Positions 34,085 through 42,952 of a stretch of 64,000 nt of DNA are shown here, one piece after another (position 1 is the stretch's first letter; each line of letters begins with the position of its first letter). The position numbers and the translations under genes were made by a program. The stretch comes from Chryseobacterium sp. CH21 (GTDB lineage: Bacteria > Bacteroidota > Bacteroidia > Flavobacteriales > Weeksellaceae): positions 1 to 64,000 of the forward strand of contig NZ_QICI01000067.1 in NCBI RefSeq assembly GCF_004119445.1. Direction: 5' to 3'. Under the pieces are notes generated by a model. It saw nothing but the letters and a program-made list of their open reading frames with translations. It did no database searches and had not been told where the DNA came from.

Positions 34085-35032
34085 TTATTCAAATATTCTC
34101 GGATCATCACTGATCACTCCATCTATTACCATCTCTTTTAATTCTTTTAATCTCTCTTTGTTGTTCACTGTCCAAGGGATTACTTTCACGCCTAATGAGT
34201 GGCATTCCTGCACTAATTGTGGTGTGACAAGACTATGTTCCGGGCTGTAAATGGTTGGGGTAAAGCTTAGGAATTTCATATCTCCTGCTACTCCATTTAG
34301 ATGATTGGGATACATTTTGAATTTTTCCACAGGAATTTGTTTAAAATAAGCCTGCTGCTGAGCCAGTTTTTTATCATCTACCTTTTCAACCAGTAAAGCG
34401 GTCATGATTTTAGGATATTTTTTGTGAAGAATTTCCAGTGTTCTGGGATCAAAAGACTGGATAATAACCCTGTCCTGAATCTTTTTTTCTACAATAATTT
34501 TCATCATCAGATCTACAAATTCTTTCGGTTCCGGATGAAATATATGATCAGAAAAAGGACGGGTTTTCGTTTCTATATTATAAAAAGGCAGGGGTCTCTT
34601 CAATTCTTTGGCATACGCTTCACATGCATCTATTACATCTGAAAAGAGAGGTTTATGAACCTTTATTTTCTTTTGATCAGGATAGTGATCCAATTTTTTT
34701 AAACCTACATCAAATGTTTTAATCTTTGCGTAAGGCATTTCATAAATTTTATAATAAAATCCTGAATCTTTGGGAATATAGGTTCCGTCCGGTTTTGTGA
34801 CCAATTCCGGGGAAAGAAAAGCATCGTGAGAAAGGATTACCTTTTTGTCTTTCGTGATGGCAAGATCCATTTCCAGGGTTGTAACATTCATTTTCAGGGC
34901 ATTCTTCATGGCTGGAATTGTATTTTCAGGATAAAGAGATTTTCCTCCGCGGTGTGCCTCGTTATCAAAAGCCTGTGAAGAATAAAGCTGGGTAAATACC
35001 AGAAAAAAACCTGTAAAAAATGCATATTTCAT
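34085..35032 (-). CDS. Exported glycerophosphodiester phosphodiesterase
   Basis: A 315-residue GDPD-family TIM barrel with a signal peptide (first about 19 residues, ending YSSQA). It begins AHRGGKSLYPENTIPAMKNAL with the catalytic His-Arg and the metal Glu, continues with EMDLAITKDKKVILSHD (metal and second catalytic His), and ends with VIPWTVNNKERL and GVISDDPRIF. It cleaves glycerophosphodiesters to glycerol-3-phosphate in the periplasm or at the surface. It lies beyond the end of the pur genes, on the same strand but behind a strong terminator. Confidence 0.88.
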   Translation of the reverse strand: MKYAFFTGFFLVFTQLYSSQAFDNEAHRGGKSLYPENTIPAMKNALKMNVTTLEMDLAITKDKKVILSHDAFLSPELVTKPDGTYIPKDSGFYYKIYEMPYAKIKTFDVGLKKLDHYPDQKKIKVHKPLFSDVIDACEAYAKELKRPLPFYNIETKTRPFSDHIFHPEPKEFVDLMMKIIVEKKIQDRVIIQSFDPRTLEILHKKYPKIMTALLVEKVDDKKLAQQQAYFKQIPVEKFKMYPNHLNGVAGDMKFLSFTPTIYSPEHSLVTPQLVQECHSLGVKVIPWTVNNKERLKELKEMVIDGVISDDPRIFE

Positions 35033-35119
35033 ATCCTGAAGTTTTAATTTAACAAAAATAAAACTCCATTATATATTGTATACTACAGAAATATTAAGCT
35101 TTTGCTACATTTATACAAC

Positions 35120-35150
35120 AAAAGAGCCGGGTTATCAACCCGGCTCTTTT
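35120..35150. terminator. Terminator after purF
   Basis: AAAAGAGCCGGGTT / AACCCGGCTCTTTT stem with a 3-base loop. Confidence 0.85.
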
Positions 35151-35174
35151 ATTTTTATTATTTCAGTAAATAGA

Positions 35175-36673
35175 TTAATTGAATAAATCTACCTCTTCTC
35201 CTTTTCCTACAGGATATTCTTCTGTAAAGCATCCGAAACAGTGATTAGCTGACCCTAAAATGTCTTTCAGGTTGTCTATGCTTAAAAATTCTAAGGAATC
35301 TACTCCCAGATAGTTTTTAAGTTCTTCTGTTGTCATATTGGCGGAGATCAGATCATCTTTAGACGGAGTATCAATTCCCAGATAACATGGAGCAATAATA
35401 GGTGGAGAAACACTTCTGAAGTGGATTTCTTTTACGCCTGCATCTTTTAGAATTTTAACCAGTCTTTTGGATGTAGTACCACGAACAATAGAGTCGTCAA
35501 TGATCACTACTTTCTTGTCTTTCATCTCAGAGATGATCGGGTTCAGTTTAAGGTTCACTACCCTTTCTCTCATTTCCTGTGTAGGAACGATGAAACTTCT
35601 TCCGATATATCTGTTTTTGATCAAACCGGACGGAAAGGTATTCCTGAAGCTTTAGAGAAACCAATAGCAGCAGGAACTCCGGAATCCGGAACTCCGATCA
35701 CTAAATCGGCTTCTACAGGAGCCTGTTCCCAGATTTTTTCACCAGATTTCTCTCTGATCTCATATACATTGATATTTTCTAATGTAGAGTCAGGTCTTGC
35801 AAAATAAATGTATTCAAAAGAACAGATTCTCTGCTTTCCTTTCGCTTCATCCATCATATAAGAATGAAGTTTTCCGGGTTCGTTTTCATTGGTATAAATG
35901 ATCTCACCCGGAAGAATATCACGTACATATTGAGCTCCTACAGCATCCAGGGCTACAGATTCTGAAGCAACTACGTAAGATCTTTCATCGATAGCTCCTA
36001 ACACCAATGGACGGATTCCGTTGAAATCTCTGAATGCAAAGAATTTATTTCTGGTCATCCCAACAACAGAATACGCTCCTTCGATCTTTTCCATGGTTGC
36101 TTTAATGGCACCACGAAGACCTAAATCAAGGTTTTTCTGGATCAGTCTCAGGATTACTTCAGAATCGGAGGTTGCTCTGAAAACTACGCCTTCAGCTTCT
36201 AATTCTGCTTTTAATTCTTTGGCATTGGTAAGGTTACCGTTGTGTGCTATAGAAAGTATAATCTGGTCATATTCGTTTTTCGCGAAAAATGGCTGGAAAT
36301 TATATTTCTTTTTATCTCCTGCAGTGGTATAACGGGTATGACCAATTGCAGAATTTCCCATAAAAGTTTCAGGTTCCTGAATTTCTTTATAAACATCCAA
36401 AACAAGCCCTTCGTCTTTCATGTTGGTGATTCTTCCCTCTTTTAAAACGGAAATACCACAAGCCTCCTGGCCTCTGTGCTGCAATGCAAAAAGCCCGAAC
36501 TGTGAAAGCGAGAAAGTATCCAGATCATTATCCGAATACAATCCGAAGATCCCACATTCTTCATTAGGAGCATCTAGTCTTTCCTCTTCCTGAGTTCTGA
36601 AAAGATTCCTTCCGTAAGTCTGGGTTTCAAACTGTTTTAAATATTCACTTTTATGAATGTCTAAACTTTTCAT
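35175..36673 (-). CDS. purF: Amidophosphoribosyltransferase, frameshifted
   Basis: First enzyme of purine synthesis, making phosphoribosylamine from PRPP and glutamine. A short leader precedes the N-terminal nucleophile Cys40 (EECGIFGLYS), and the glutaminase and PRPP-binding parts follow (VIIDDSIVRGTT). The frame stops after GIPFRPV near 35623 and continues as IKNRYIGRSFIVPTQEMRERV in another frame. One extra T on the minus strand at 35623-35625 gives PVLIKNRY and a 499-residue protein of family length. Since PurF is a core enzyme, a sequencing error is likely. It lies downstream of purC with a four-helix-bundle gene inserted between. Confidence 0.88.
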
Positions 36674-36690
36674 TTCTATTTTTTCTAATG

Positions 36691-37126
36691 ATTAGAAGTT
36701 AGATATTAGATGTTAGAAATTAGTCTAAGTTAACTTCAATTATAATTTTAAACTTGCCTTTAATGAATAAATCATTTTTTGAATTTCAGCTAAAAGTTCT
36801 TTTAGTGGAGCTATTTTTATTTCAGAAATAAAGCTCAAATCAATCAATAACTGGAGCTGAGTTTGTAATTCATAGGTAGAACCAAACACAATTCCAAGAA
36901 ATTGATAAAATTCGTTTTTATTATTCCTTCCTGCTCCTTCTGCAATATTAGACGGTATTGAAACAGCACATCTTCTGATCTGAGATTGTAGTCCGAATTT
37001 TTCTTCCATAGGTAATTCAGAAGAAATCAAATAAACTTCTTTCATTAAAGCCATTGATTTGTTCCAGACCTTCAAATCTTCTATTCGATGAGATTTCACA
37101 CTAATTTCTAATATCTAACTTCTAAT
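36691..37126. mobile_element. Insertion with 19-bp inverted ends carrying a four-helix-bundle gene
   Basis: ATTAGAAGTTAGATATTAG at 36691-36709 is repeated perfectly in inverse orientation at 37108-37126. The pair encloses a single IVP/S23-type gene and sits between purC and purF, which are otherwise neighbours in one transcription unit. No transposase is present, so the element would be non-autonomous. Confidence 0.55.
36740..37099 (-). CDS. Four-helix-bundle protein (23S rRNA intervening-sequence/S23 family)
   Basis: A 119-residue protein. The family signature is clear: EDLKVWNKSMALMKEVYLIS at the start, GLQSQIRRCAVSIPSNIAEGAGR in the middle and FLGIVFGSTYELQTQLQL. The fold is a pentameric helical bundle related to proteins encoded in 23S rRNA intervening sequences and to Avd of diversity-generating retroelements. 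No reverse transcriptase or variable repeat is seen here. It lies inside 19-bp inverted repeats between purC and purF, so it looks like cargo of a small insertion. Its function is unknown. Confidence 0.85.
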   Translation of the reverse strand: MKSHRIEDLKVWNKSMALMKEVYLISSELPMEEKFGLQSQIRRCAVSIPSNIAEGAGRNNKNEFYQFLGIVFGSTYELQTQLQLLIDLSFISEIKIAPLKELLAEIQKMIYSLKASLKL

Positions 37127-37134
37127 TTCTGAAA

Positions 37135-37857
37135 TTATTTTACAAGTAAGTTCTTCAATCGGTTATAGATTTCAACATAAGCTTCAGTAACTTCTCCTAG
37201 GTCTCTTCTGAATCTGTCTTTATCTAATTTCTTCATGGTATCTTTATCCCAAAGTCTGCAGGTATCAGGAGAGATTTCGTCTGCTAAGATAATTTCACCA
37301 TCTGAAGTTTTACCCAATTCGATTTTGAAATCTACCAGGATGATATTGATTTTGTCAAACAGGTCAATAAGGATTTCGTTGATGTCTGAAGTAAGCTCAT
37401 ACATTTCGTCAAGCTCTTCATAAGTAGCTGCTCCTAAGAAAACAGCATGGTGATCATTGATAAGCGGATCTCCCAATTCGTCTTTTTTGTAGCAGATATC
37501 GAAGATGGTTACCGGAGATTTAATTCCTTCTTCCACTCCTAATCTTTGTGCCATACTTCCGGCAGAATAGTTTCTTACCACCATTTCCAAAGGAATGATA
37601 GATACTTTTCTTACCAACTGCTCTCTTTCGTCCAATTGTTTGATGAAATGAGTTTTGATTCCTTTTTCATTTAAGTATTCAAAAATAAGGGTGGTGATTG
37701 CATTGTTCATTTCCCCCTTCAGGTCAACCTGACCTTTCTTTTGAGCGTTAAATGCTGTAGCATCGTCTTTGAAACGTACTACTACTTCATCAGGATTATC
37801 GGTAGCAAATACTTGTTTTGCTTTCCCCTCGTACAACATTTCTTTCTTTTGACTCAT
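37135..37857 (-). CDS. purC: Phosphoribosylaminoimidazole-succinocarboxamide synthase
   Basis: A 240-residue SAICAR synthetase. It begins [20 protein letters not shown], and contains [18 protein letters not shown] and the ATP/Mg region [31 protein letters not shown]. It joins CAIR and aspartate in purine synthesis. It starts 37 bases after the DUF3307 gene, on the same strand as satD, DUF3307 and purF, so satD-DUF3307-purC-purF may be one transcript. Confidence 0.92.
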   Translation of the reverse strand: MSQKKEMLYEGKAKQVFATDNPDEVVVRFKDDATAFNAQKKGQVDLKGEMNNAITTLIFEYLNEKGIKTHFIKQLDEREQLVRKVSIIPLEMVVRNYSAGSMAQRLGVEEGIKSPVTIFDICYKKDELGDPLINDHHAVFLGAATYEELDEMYELTSDINEILIDLFDKINIILVDFKIELGKTSDGEIILADEISPDTCRLWDKDTMKKLDKDRFRRDLGEVTEAYVEIYNRLKNLLVK

Positions 37858-37893
37858 AATTTTACTTTCTAAATTGTAGTTAGATTTATTGAT

Positions 37894-38589
37894 TTATTTT
37901 ATTATTATTCCTGTTAAGACAGCCAGCCCAAAACTCAGCAGTGTACCTATTAATACATATTCTGTAAGCTTTCTCTGTTTTGCCTGTGCAAGGTCACTGA
38001 ATCTGAAAACAGATTTGGCAGCTACCATGAAACCTACGCCTTCCCAGTGATTCACCATAATAAAAGTGAAAACCAGCAGACGTTCTAAAATTCCGATATA
38101 TTTTCCGGCACTTGACAAAGATTCGGTTTGAATAGTGTTGGCGCCATCCGGAGCGGGTGTCCATGATGACAATAGGATTTTGATAAAAATAGAAGCCGGT
38201 GTTGTCAGAAACAATGCTGCCATGATTATCTTTAAAAATTCCTGATTCTGTAAAGACTCAAAACTGAATTCCTTGAAATAAAAAGAAACTCCGGCAATCA
38301 CCAGAACATGCAGCAGCTGATCTATGAAAAACCATCTTTTTTTAGTCTTTACCTTCTGAAAGGTAAGTTTAACTGCATCAATAATAAAGTGAGTTACTCC
38401 CACCAAAACAGCCACCCACCAAAGTTGAATATCCCAAAGGAAAATAAGACTTAAAGCAGTGTGAATCAGAATATGAAAGTATAAAAACTTACTTTTTAGT
38501 TTATAGTTTTCTTTATCCGCAACCCATGAATTTGGCTGAAGTATAAAATCTCCAAGTAGATGTGCCAATATGAGTTTGATGAAGATCAT
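37894..38589 (-). CDS. DUF3307 domain-containing membrane protein
   Basis: A 231-residue membrane protein. The conserved start LAHLLGDFILQPNSWVADKE, then HFIIDAVKLTFQK and IDQLLHVLVIAGV mark DUF3307. Six or so hydrophobic segments are seen. The His and Asp residues in the helices could bind metal, but no reaction is known. It follows satD by only two bases, and SatD and DUF3307 genes are often paired, so the two act together in an unknown process. Confidence 0.8.
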   Translation of the reverse strand: MIFIKLILAHLLGDFILQPNSWVADKENYKLKSKFLYFHILIHTALSLIFLWDIQLWWVAVLVGVTHFIIDAVKLTFQKVKTKKRWFFIDQLLHVLVIAGVSFYFKEFSFESLQNQEFLKIIMAALFLTTPASIFIKILLSSWTPAPDGANTIQTESLSSAGKYIGILERLLVFTFIMVNHWEGVGFMVAAKSVFRFSDLAQAKQRKLTEYVLIGTLLSFGLAVLTGIIIK

Positions 38590-38591
38590 GC

Positions 38592-39197
38592 CTATAGTTC
38601 TGAGATTTTTTTTCTGAAATACTGATTGGTCTCCACGATGAGCTCATAGTTGGCTCGCTTCAGTCTCTGGCTTACAGAAGACTGTGAAATAGCAAATCTC
38701 TTGGCAAGATCTTCCTGAGTGATATCCTGATTCATGATCATTTCATGAATGATCTCTGCAGTAGCCATTGTCCAGTTATCAAAATCTTTGGACGACCATT
38801 TCAACAGGATATTAAGATCTCTGTCCACAGGGTCACTCGATGTTTTAATTGCCACAGTATGGCCGTCATTTTTAATATCATTAAGGAGTCTTCCTGAATT
38901 GACATAGGCTGTCCCATTAGATTCCGTGATTTTCTCAGAAGAGAAACTTTCTTCACCGATACCTATGGCCATCCTTACATCTAAATTTTCCTGACTTTTA
39001 ATAAGAGATTTTATGGCTAGAAAACGCCAGAAAACGTCATCAATCTTGCATTTGAACTGAAACTCATCTCCTCTGTAGATTTCCCATGTGTGAGGAGCGC
39101 TTCCCCATTTTTCGAGAAGATGTTTCAGCCTGGTAATCCAAACTTCAGTGTCCGCATGCTGTGAATTTATAATATCACCGGTAATGACCGCTATCAT
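38592..39197 (-). CDS. SatD family protein with C-terminal helix-turn-helix
   Basis: A 201-residue protein. The N-terminal SatD part starts MIAVITGDIINSQ and has YRGDEFQFKCKIDD and VRMAIGIGEE, a fold resembling nucleotide-cyclase/GGDEF palms. The C-terminal tail has DITQEDLAKRFAISQSSVSQRLKRANYELI, a helix-turn-helix, so it could bind DNA. Three matching operators lie directly upstream and the first covers its -7 box, which suggests autorepression. It is paired with DUF3307 and followed by purine genes. Confidence 0.78.
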   Translation of the reverse strand: MIAVITGDIINSQHADTEVWITRLKHLLEKWGSAPHTWEIYRGDEFQFKCKIDDVFWRFLAIKSLIKSQENLDVRMAIGIGEESFSSEKITESNGTAYVNSGRLLNDIKNDGHTVAIKTSSDPVDRDLNILLKWSSKDFDNWTMATAEIIHEMIMNQDITQEDLAKRFAISQSSVSQRLKRANYELIVETNQYFRKKISEL

Positions 39198-39201
39198 AGT
39201 G

Positions 39202-39283
39202 CAAATATAAGCATAATTACTTATAAATAAAAAATATAAGCAGAAACACTTATAGATATTGATTATTAGTGAATCAGCTTATA
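39202..39283 (-). promoter_or_regulatory. Three operators TATAAG-N8-CTTATA at exact 29-nt spacing over the satD promoter
   Basis: Operator 1 is at 39206-39225, operator 2 at 39235-39254 (both TATAAGCA...ACTTATA) and operator 3 at 39264-39283 (TATTAG...CTTATA, one mismatch). Starts are exactly 29 bases apart. The minus-strand -7 element TATATTTG (39202-39209) shares bases with operator 1 and lies only a few bases before the satD ATG, so the mRNA may be nearly leaderless. Confidence 0.65.
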
Positions 39284-39419
39284 TCAATTATTCAGTAAAC
39301 ATAAGGTTTTTAAGGCTTTAACAAAAGTCATAAAATTATAAAAAAGTAAAAAGTTGACCAATAATCTGTCATTACATTTACTTTAAGTCCACATTTCACT
39401 CTTTATTTTTAGTGAAGAA

Positions 39420-39570
39420 GCTTATTCCTGCTATCCGCTCATACTCCTCGTTCCTTCCTATTCCGGCTCTTTAACCCTCTAACTCTCCCACTTATACTCC
39501 GGGATAACCGCTTCTATCAGGGCTAAACAGTCATTGCGAGCAAATCTAAGCAACCTCTTGAATCATTTCT
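39420..39570. repeat. Intergenic repeats of widespread Bacteroidetes families
   Basis: On the minus strand TAGCCCTGATAGAAGCGG (ending near 39526) and AGCGGATAGCAGGAATAAG (near 39421-39440) are the ends of a known intergenic repeat family. GTCATTGCGAGCAAATCTAA (from 39531) belongs to the common CATTGCGAG...AGCAATC family. No coding potential. Confidence 0.5.
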
Positions 39571-39585
39571 ACACCATAAAAATAA

Positions 39586-39671
39586 ACCTAACAGGTTTTA
39601 AAAACCTGTTAGGTCTGACTCGTTAAATCTTCGTAGAAAATAATCTTGACAGGTTTCAAAAACCTATCAAG
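39586..39671. terminator. Two palindromes behind the endonuclease gene
   Basis: ACCTAACAGGTTTT / AAAACCTGTTAGGT (39586-39614) and CTTGACAGGTTT / AAACCTATCAAG (39645-39671, one mismatch). The second ends six bases before the endonuclease stop and probably terminates it; both belong to interspersed palindrome families. Confidence 0.6.
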
Positions 39672-39677
39672 GTTGGA

Positions 39678-41597
39678 TTACTTTTTAATAAACTGATGAG
39701 CTTTCTCATCAAGCTTTAAGAAATATATACCTGTCGGAATTCCCTGTACTGAAATATTCTTTTTATACCTGAACGGATCCTTCTCCGTATAGATCACTTT
39801 TCCGGAAAGATCTATGATCTGGGCTGTTTTTACCTTCTCTGTTTCCCCGTTTACATAAAGATTGTCATAAACTGGATTTGGATAAATGGTGAATTCTTTG
39901 TTATCAGCAATCAGCTCTGTTGTAGATAACGTCCCACCCAGATTCTGACAGTAGTTGGACGGGTAAGAATCCCACTCTCCTATGCTGAATGTACTGGTTG
40001 GCTGATTGATAGTACTCTTTCTATACAAAGATACATTTCCGTTATTGTTGGTTATAAATTTAGTTCCGATAGCATCCACTGTTACCGTCTTATTATATGC
40101 AAGCTCTACATAATTTCCTCCTGTAAACGTCAGAGGATCAGAAGCCGTTACGAATTTTGCCTGAGCATTAGTATAACAAGACAAAGTAGATTTTGGATTT
40201 AAAATCACGAAAGTTTCATTATTTCCTACCCTGCCTTCCAGTTCATAGGTATCTCCGCTATAGATTGTTCCTGAAGAGTTATTTTTAAACTGAATATTGA
40301 TTCTGTAATTATTTAGATTGACTTCATGCCCTGTTTTATTAACAATTTCAAGCGCATTATTCTTAATGGTATTGTCAATAGTATTGGTTCCTGATATATA
40401 CTTTGTGATGATGAGATCTGGTGCATAAGAATCTGAAGCAATCGTAGAAGCTGTAACAGTATTACTAAACGGAGACTCAAGATATCCCTTATCAAAAGCT
40501 TTTACAGTAAAAGTATAAGATGTAGAGGGACTCAGGTGATCAATACTTATAGAAGTTCCCTTTGTAACGGCAACAGGTGTTGTTGAGCCATTCATATAAA
40601 TCCTGTATCCTAATACATCAGCATCAGGAGAAGCTGTCCAGTTCAGATTAACGAAATAAGCATTCTGCTGTGTAGAAACAAGTGATCCTGGAGCAGCAGG
40701 AGCTACACTATCAGGAGTTTCAGACCAGATCATATCAATCCATTCAGGATGATCAATAAATGGGTTTCTGTTTTTTTGTATGGCATAGATCGCATTGTTT
40801 CTGTCGATTTCTCTTTGCGAAACAGGATCTGCAGTACTCCACTGCTTCAGCATAGCAATATAAGGAAGGTCAACCGCTCTTTCCTCCGTTCCGTCAAGCG
40901 GACATTGATCGTTTGCAGGTGTAATGTTTGAAGATGTACTGTAAGCTGTATTGAACGAACCTAGTTTTCCTTCGTATCTTACTGCAAAATACAATAAAGT
41001 TCTTGCTATATCACCTTTAAACTCATTAATAGGTTCATAAACCCTTCCGGTATAAGGATAATTGGGAATGGCAGCATTAGACATCCTTGAAGTATTGCTA
41101 AAGATATAGTGATTCGCGCTGTTTCCTATTCCGTAAGGATAATTATTTCTTAGTTGATTAATCCTTGCATCAGCGGGAATAATAAAATTCAGATCAGAAT
41201 ACATTGGATAATCACTTATTGACGAATTTGTACTGAAGGTACTCTGTGGCATCATATGCTCCCTGTTGTAGCCTAGTCCTTCAGCGCCTGCTGTACCTGT
41301 CATCTGATCTACTGTATATTCATAAGCATCCGGCCCTGAAGGGATCTCAGAATAAATATCCAAAAGATACTGGGTATTGGAGGCATCGTGGTCATAGTAT
41401 TTGTCAAGATCAGTCTGACCATAATATCCCTTAAGATCGTCATAATGCCAGTTGATCATTTTCTCCGAAATAATATCGTGAAGTTTCGATTTCAGAGCAT
41501 AGCCCGTCAATCCGGCTGTTCCATTATAATATCCGGCAGGTGCCTGCGCAGAAAAATAAGAGGAAATTAAAACAAGAGGAAATAGAATTTTTTTCAT
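39678..41597 (-). CDS. T9SS-exported endonuclease I family nuclease with fibronectin III and lamin-tail domains
   Basis: A 639-residue secreted protein. A signal peptide (first about 18 residues, ending FSAQ) is followed by an endonuclease I/NucM nuclease domain with GYNREHMMPQSTF and the N/H metal region (about 30-280). Next are a fibronectin type III domain (APAAPGSLVSTQQNAYFVNL to TVTAST), a lamin-tail domain (LEIVNKTGHEVNLNNYRI) and a C-terminal sorting domain (YPNPVYDNLYV to GIYFLKL). It is expected outside the cell or on its surface, degrading DNA for nutrients. The start fits the signal peptide. Confidence 0.88.
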   Translation of the reverse strand: MKKILFPLVLISSYFSAQAPAGYYNGTAGLTGYALKSKLHDIISEKMINWHYDDLKGYYGQTDLDKYYDHDASNTQYLLDIYSEIPSGPDAYEYTVDQMTGTAGAEGLGYNREHMMPQSTFSTNSSISDYPMYSDLNFIIPADARINQLRNNYPYGIGNSANHYIFSNTSRMSNAAIPNYPYTGRVYEPINEFKGDIARTLLYFAVRYEGKLGSFNTAYSTSSNITPANDQCPLDGTEERAVDLPYIAMLKQWSTADPVSQREIDRNNAIYAIQKNRNPFIDHPEWIDMIWSETPDSVAPAAPGSLVSTQQNAYFVNLNWTASPDADVLGYRIYMNGSTTPVAVTKGTSISIDHLSPSTSYTFTVKAFDKGYLESPFSNTVTASTIASDSYAPDLIITKYISGTNTIDNTIKNNALEIVNKTGHEVNLNNYRINIQFKNNSSGTIYSGDTYELEGRVGNNETFVILNPKSTLSCYTNAQAKFVTASDPLTFTGGNYVELAYNKTVTVDAIGTKFITNNNGNVSLYRKSTINQPTSTFSIGEWDSYPSNYCQNLGGTLSTTELIADNKEFTIYPNPVYDNLYVNGETEKVKTAQIIDLSGKVIYTEKDPFRYKKNISVQGIPTGIYFLKLDEKAHQFIKK

Positions 41598-41762
41598 GCC
41601 TTAAAATTTGGGGGGACTAAAATAGTGAAATAAAAAATGCAAAAGACTGAAAGTTTTATTAAGAAAGTATTAATTTTCGAAATATAAAAAATTGAAAATT
41701 AAACGCATTACCCTTTAATGGTACGAATAAAATAATTTGTTTTAGCATTCCGTCAATTTGGT

Positions 41763-41770
41763 TATCTTTG
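41763..41770 (+). promoter_or_regulatory. -7 element of the acyl-CoA dehydrogenase gene
   Basis: TATCTTTG, exact match, 19 bases before the ATG at 41789. It overlaps the false TTG start at 41768. Confidence 0.6.
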
Positions 41771-41788
41771 GGAACTAACTATTATTAT

Positions 41789-42928
41789 ATGAATACAGAG
41801 ACTATTGACAACATCAAAATGATTGCGGAGACGGCCAGAGAATTTGCAGAAAAGAACATCAGACCAAACATTATGGAATGGGATGAAAGCCAGACCTTTC
41901 CAAAAGACTTATTCCACCAGTTAGGTGAGATGGGTTTTATGGGAATTGTGGTTCCTGAACAGTATGGAGGTTCCGGCTTAGGGTATCATGAGTATGTTAC
42001 TATTCTGGATGAAATTTCTCAGGTTGATCCATCTATTGGTCTTTCTGTAGCAGCACACAACTCTCTTTGCACCAACCATATCTACGAGTTCGGAAATGAA
42101 GAGCAAAGACACAAATGGCTTCCTCAGCTGGCTTCCGGAAAAGTAATCGGAGCTTGGGGGCTTACAGAACATAATACAGGTTCAGATTCAGGAGGTATGT
42201 CTACTACCGCTGTAAAAGATGGTGACGAATGGATCATCAACGGAGCTAAAAACTTTATTACTCACGCTATTTCAGGAGATATTGCTGTAGTAATGACAAG
42301 AACAGGAGAAATAGGTGCTAAGAACAACTCTACCGCTTTTGTTTTAGAAAAAGGAATGCCTGGATTCTCTTCAGGAAAAAAAGAAAATAAATTAGGAATG
42401 CGTGCATCCGAAACTGCGGAACTTATCTTTGATAATGTACGTGTACCGGATTCTCACCGTCTAGGAGAAGTAGGTGAAGGTTTCAAGCAGGCTATGAAAG
42501 TATTGGATGGTGGTAGAATTTCTATTGCTGCCCTAAGCTTAGGTACTGCAAGAGGAGCTTACAAAGCTGCTTTGAAATATGCAAAAGAAAGACATCAGTT
42601 TGGGAAACCAATTGCTGATTTCCAGGCGATCAACTTTATGTTAGCAGATATGGCTACAGAGATTGATGCCGCCGAACTTCTTATCCAAAGAGCTTCTACC
42701 CTGAAGAATGCAAAACAGAAAATGACAAAAGAAGGAGCTATGGCAAAACTGTATGCTTCTGAAGCTTGTGTGAGAATTTCCAACAATGCCGTTCAGATCT
42801 TCGGAGGATACGGTTATACAAAAGATTTCCCAGCTGAAAAGTTCTATAGAGACTCTAAGCTTTGTACTATTGGTGAAGGAACTTCTGAGATCCAGAGGCT
42901 GGTAATCGGAAGAGATATTACAAAATAA
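41789..42928 (+). CDS. Acyl-CoA dehydrogenase
   Basis: A 379-residue flavoenzyme. FAD and substrate motifs are AWGLTEHNTGSDSGGM, NGAKNFITHA, YAKERHQFGKPI and QIFGGYGYTKDFPAEKFYRD, with the catalytic Glu in IGEGTSEIQRLVIGR. It oxidises acyl-CoA in fatty-acid or branched-chain degradation and passes electrons to ETF. The start is ATG 41789; an upstream TTG at 41768 lies inside the -7 box. A DinB gene follows after 24 bases. Confidence 0.9.
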   Translation: MNTETIDNIKMIAETAREFAEKNIRPNIMEWDESQTFPKDLFHQLGEMGFMGIVVPEQYGGSGLGYHEYVTILDEISQVDPSIGLSVAAHNSLCTNHIYEFGNEEQRHKWLPQLASGKVIGAWGLTEHNTGSDSGGMSTTAVKDGDEWIINGAKNFITHAISGDIAVVMTRTGEIGAKNNSTAFVLEKGMPGFSSGKKENKLGMRASETAELIFDNVRVPDSHRLGEVGEGFKQAMKVLDGGRISIAALSLGTARGAYKAALKYAKERHQFGKPIADFQAINFMLADMATEIDAAELLIQRASTLKNAKQKMTKEGAMAKLYASEACVRISNNAVQIFGGYGYTKDFPAEKFYRDSKLCTIGEGTSEIQRLVIGRDITK

Positions 42929-42952
42929 ATGTAATTATTAAAACACATACAA

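Noticed and set aside
36740..37099. Four-helix-bundle gene as Avd of a diversity-generating retroelement
   Set aside because: No reverse transcriptase, template repeat or variable repeat is present in the window.
39202..39283. Three evenly spaced repeats resembling a tiny CRISPR array
   Set aside because: The period is only 29 bases with 20-bp palindromic units and 9-base gaps, no cas gene is near, and the first unit overlaps a -7 box. Operators explain it better.
41768..41788. TTG start of the acyl-CoA dehydrogenase at 41768
   Set aside because: The codon is part of the -7 box TATCTTTG; ATG 41789 fits the family.
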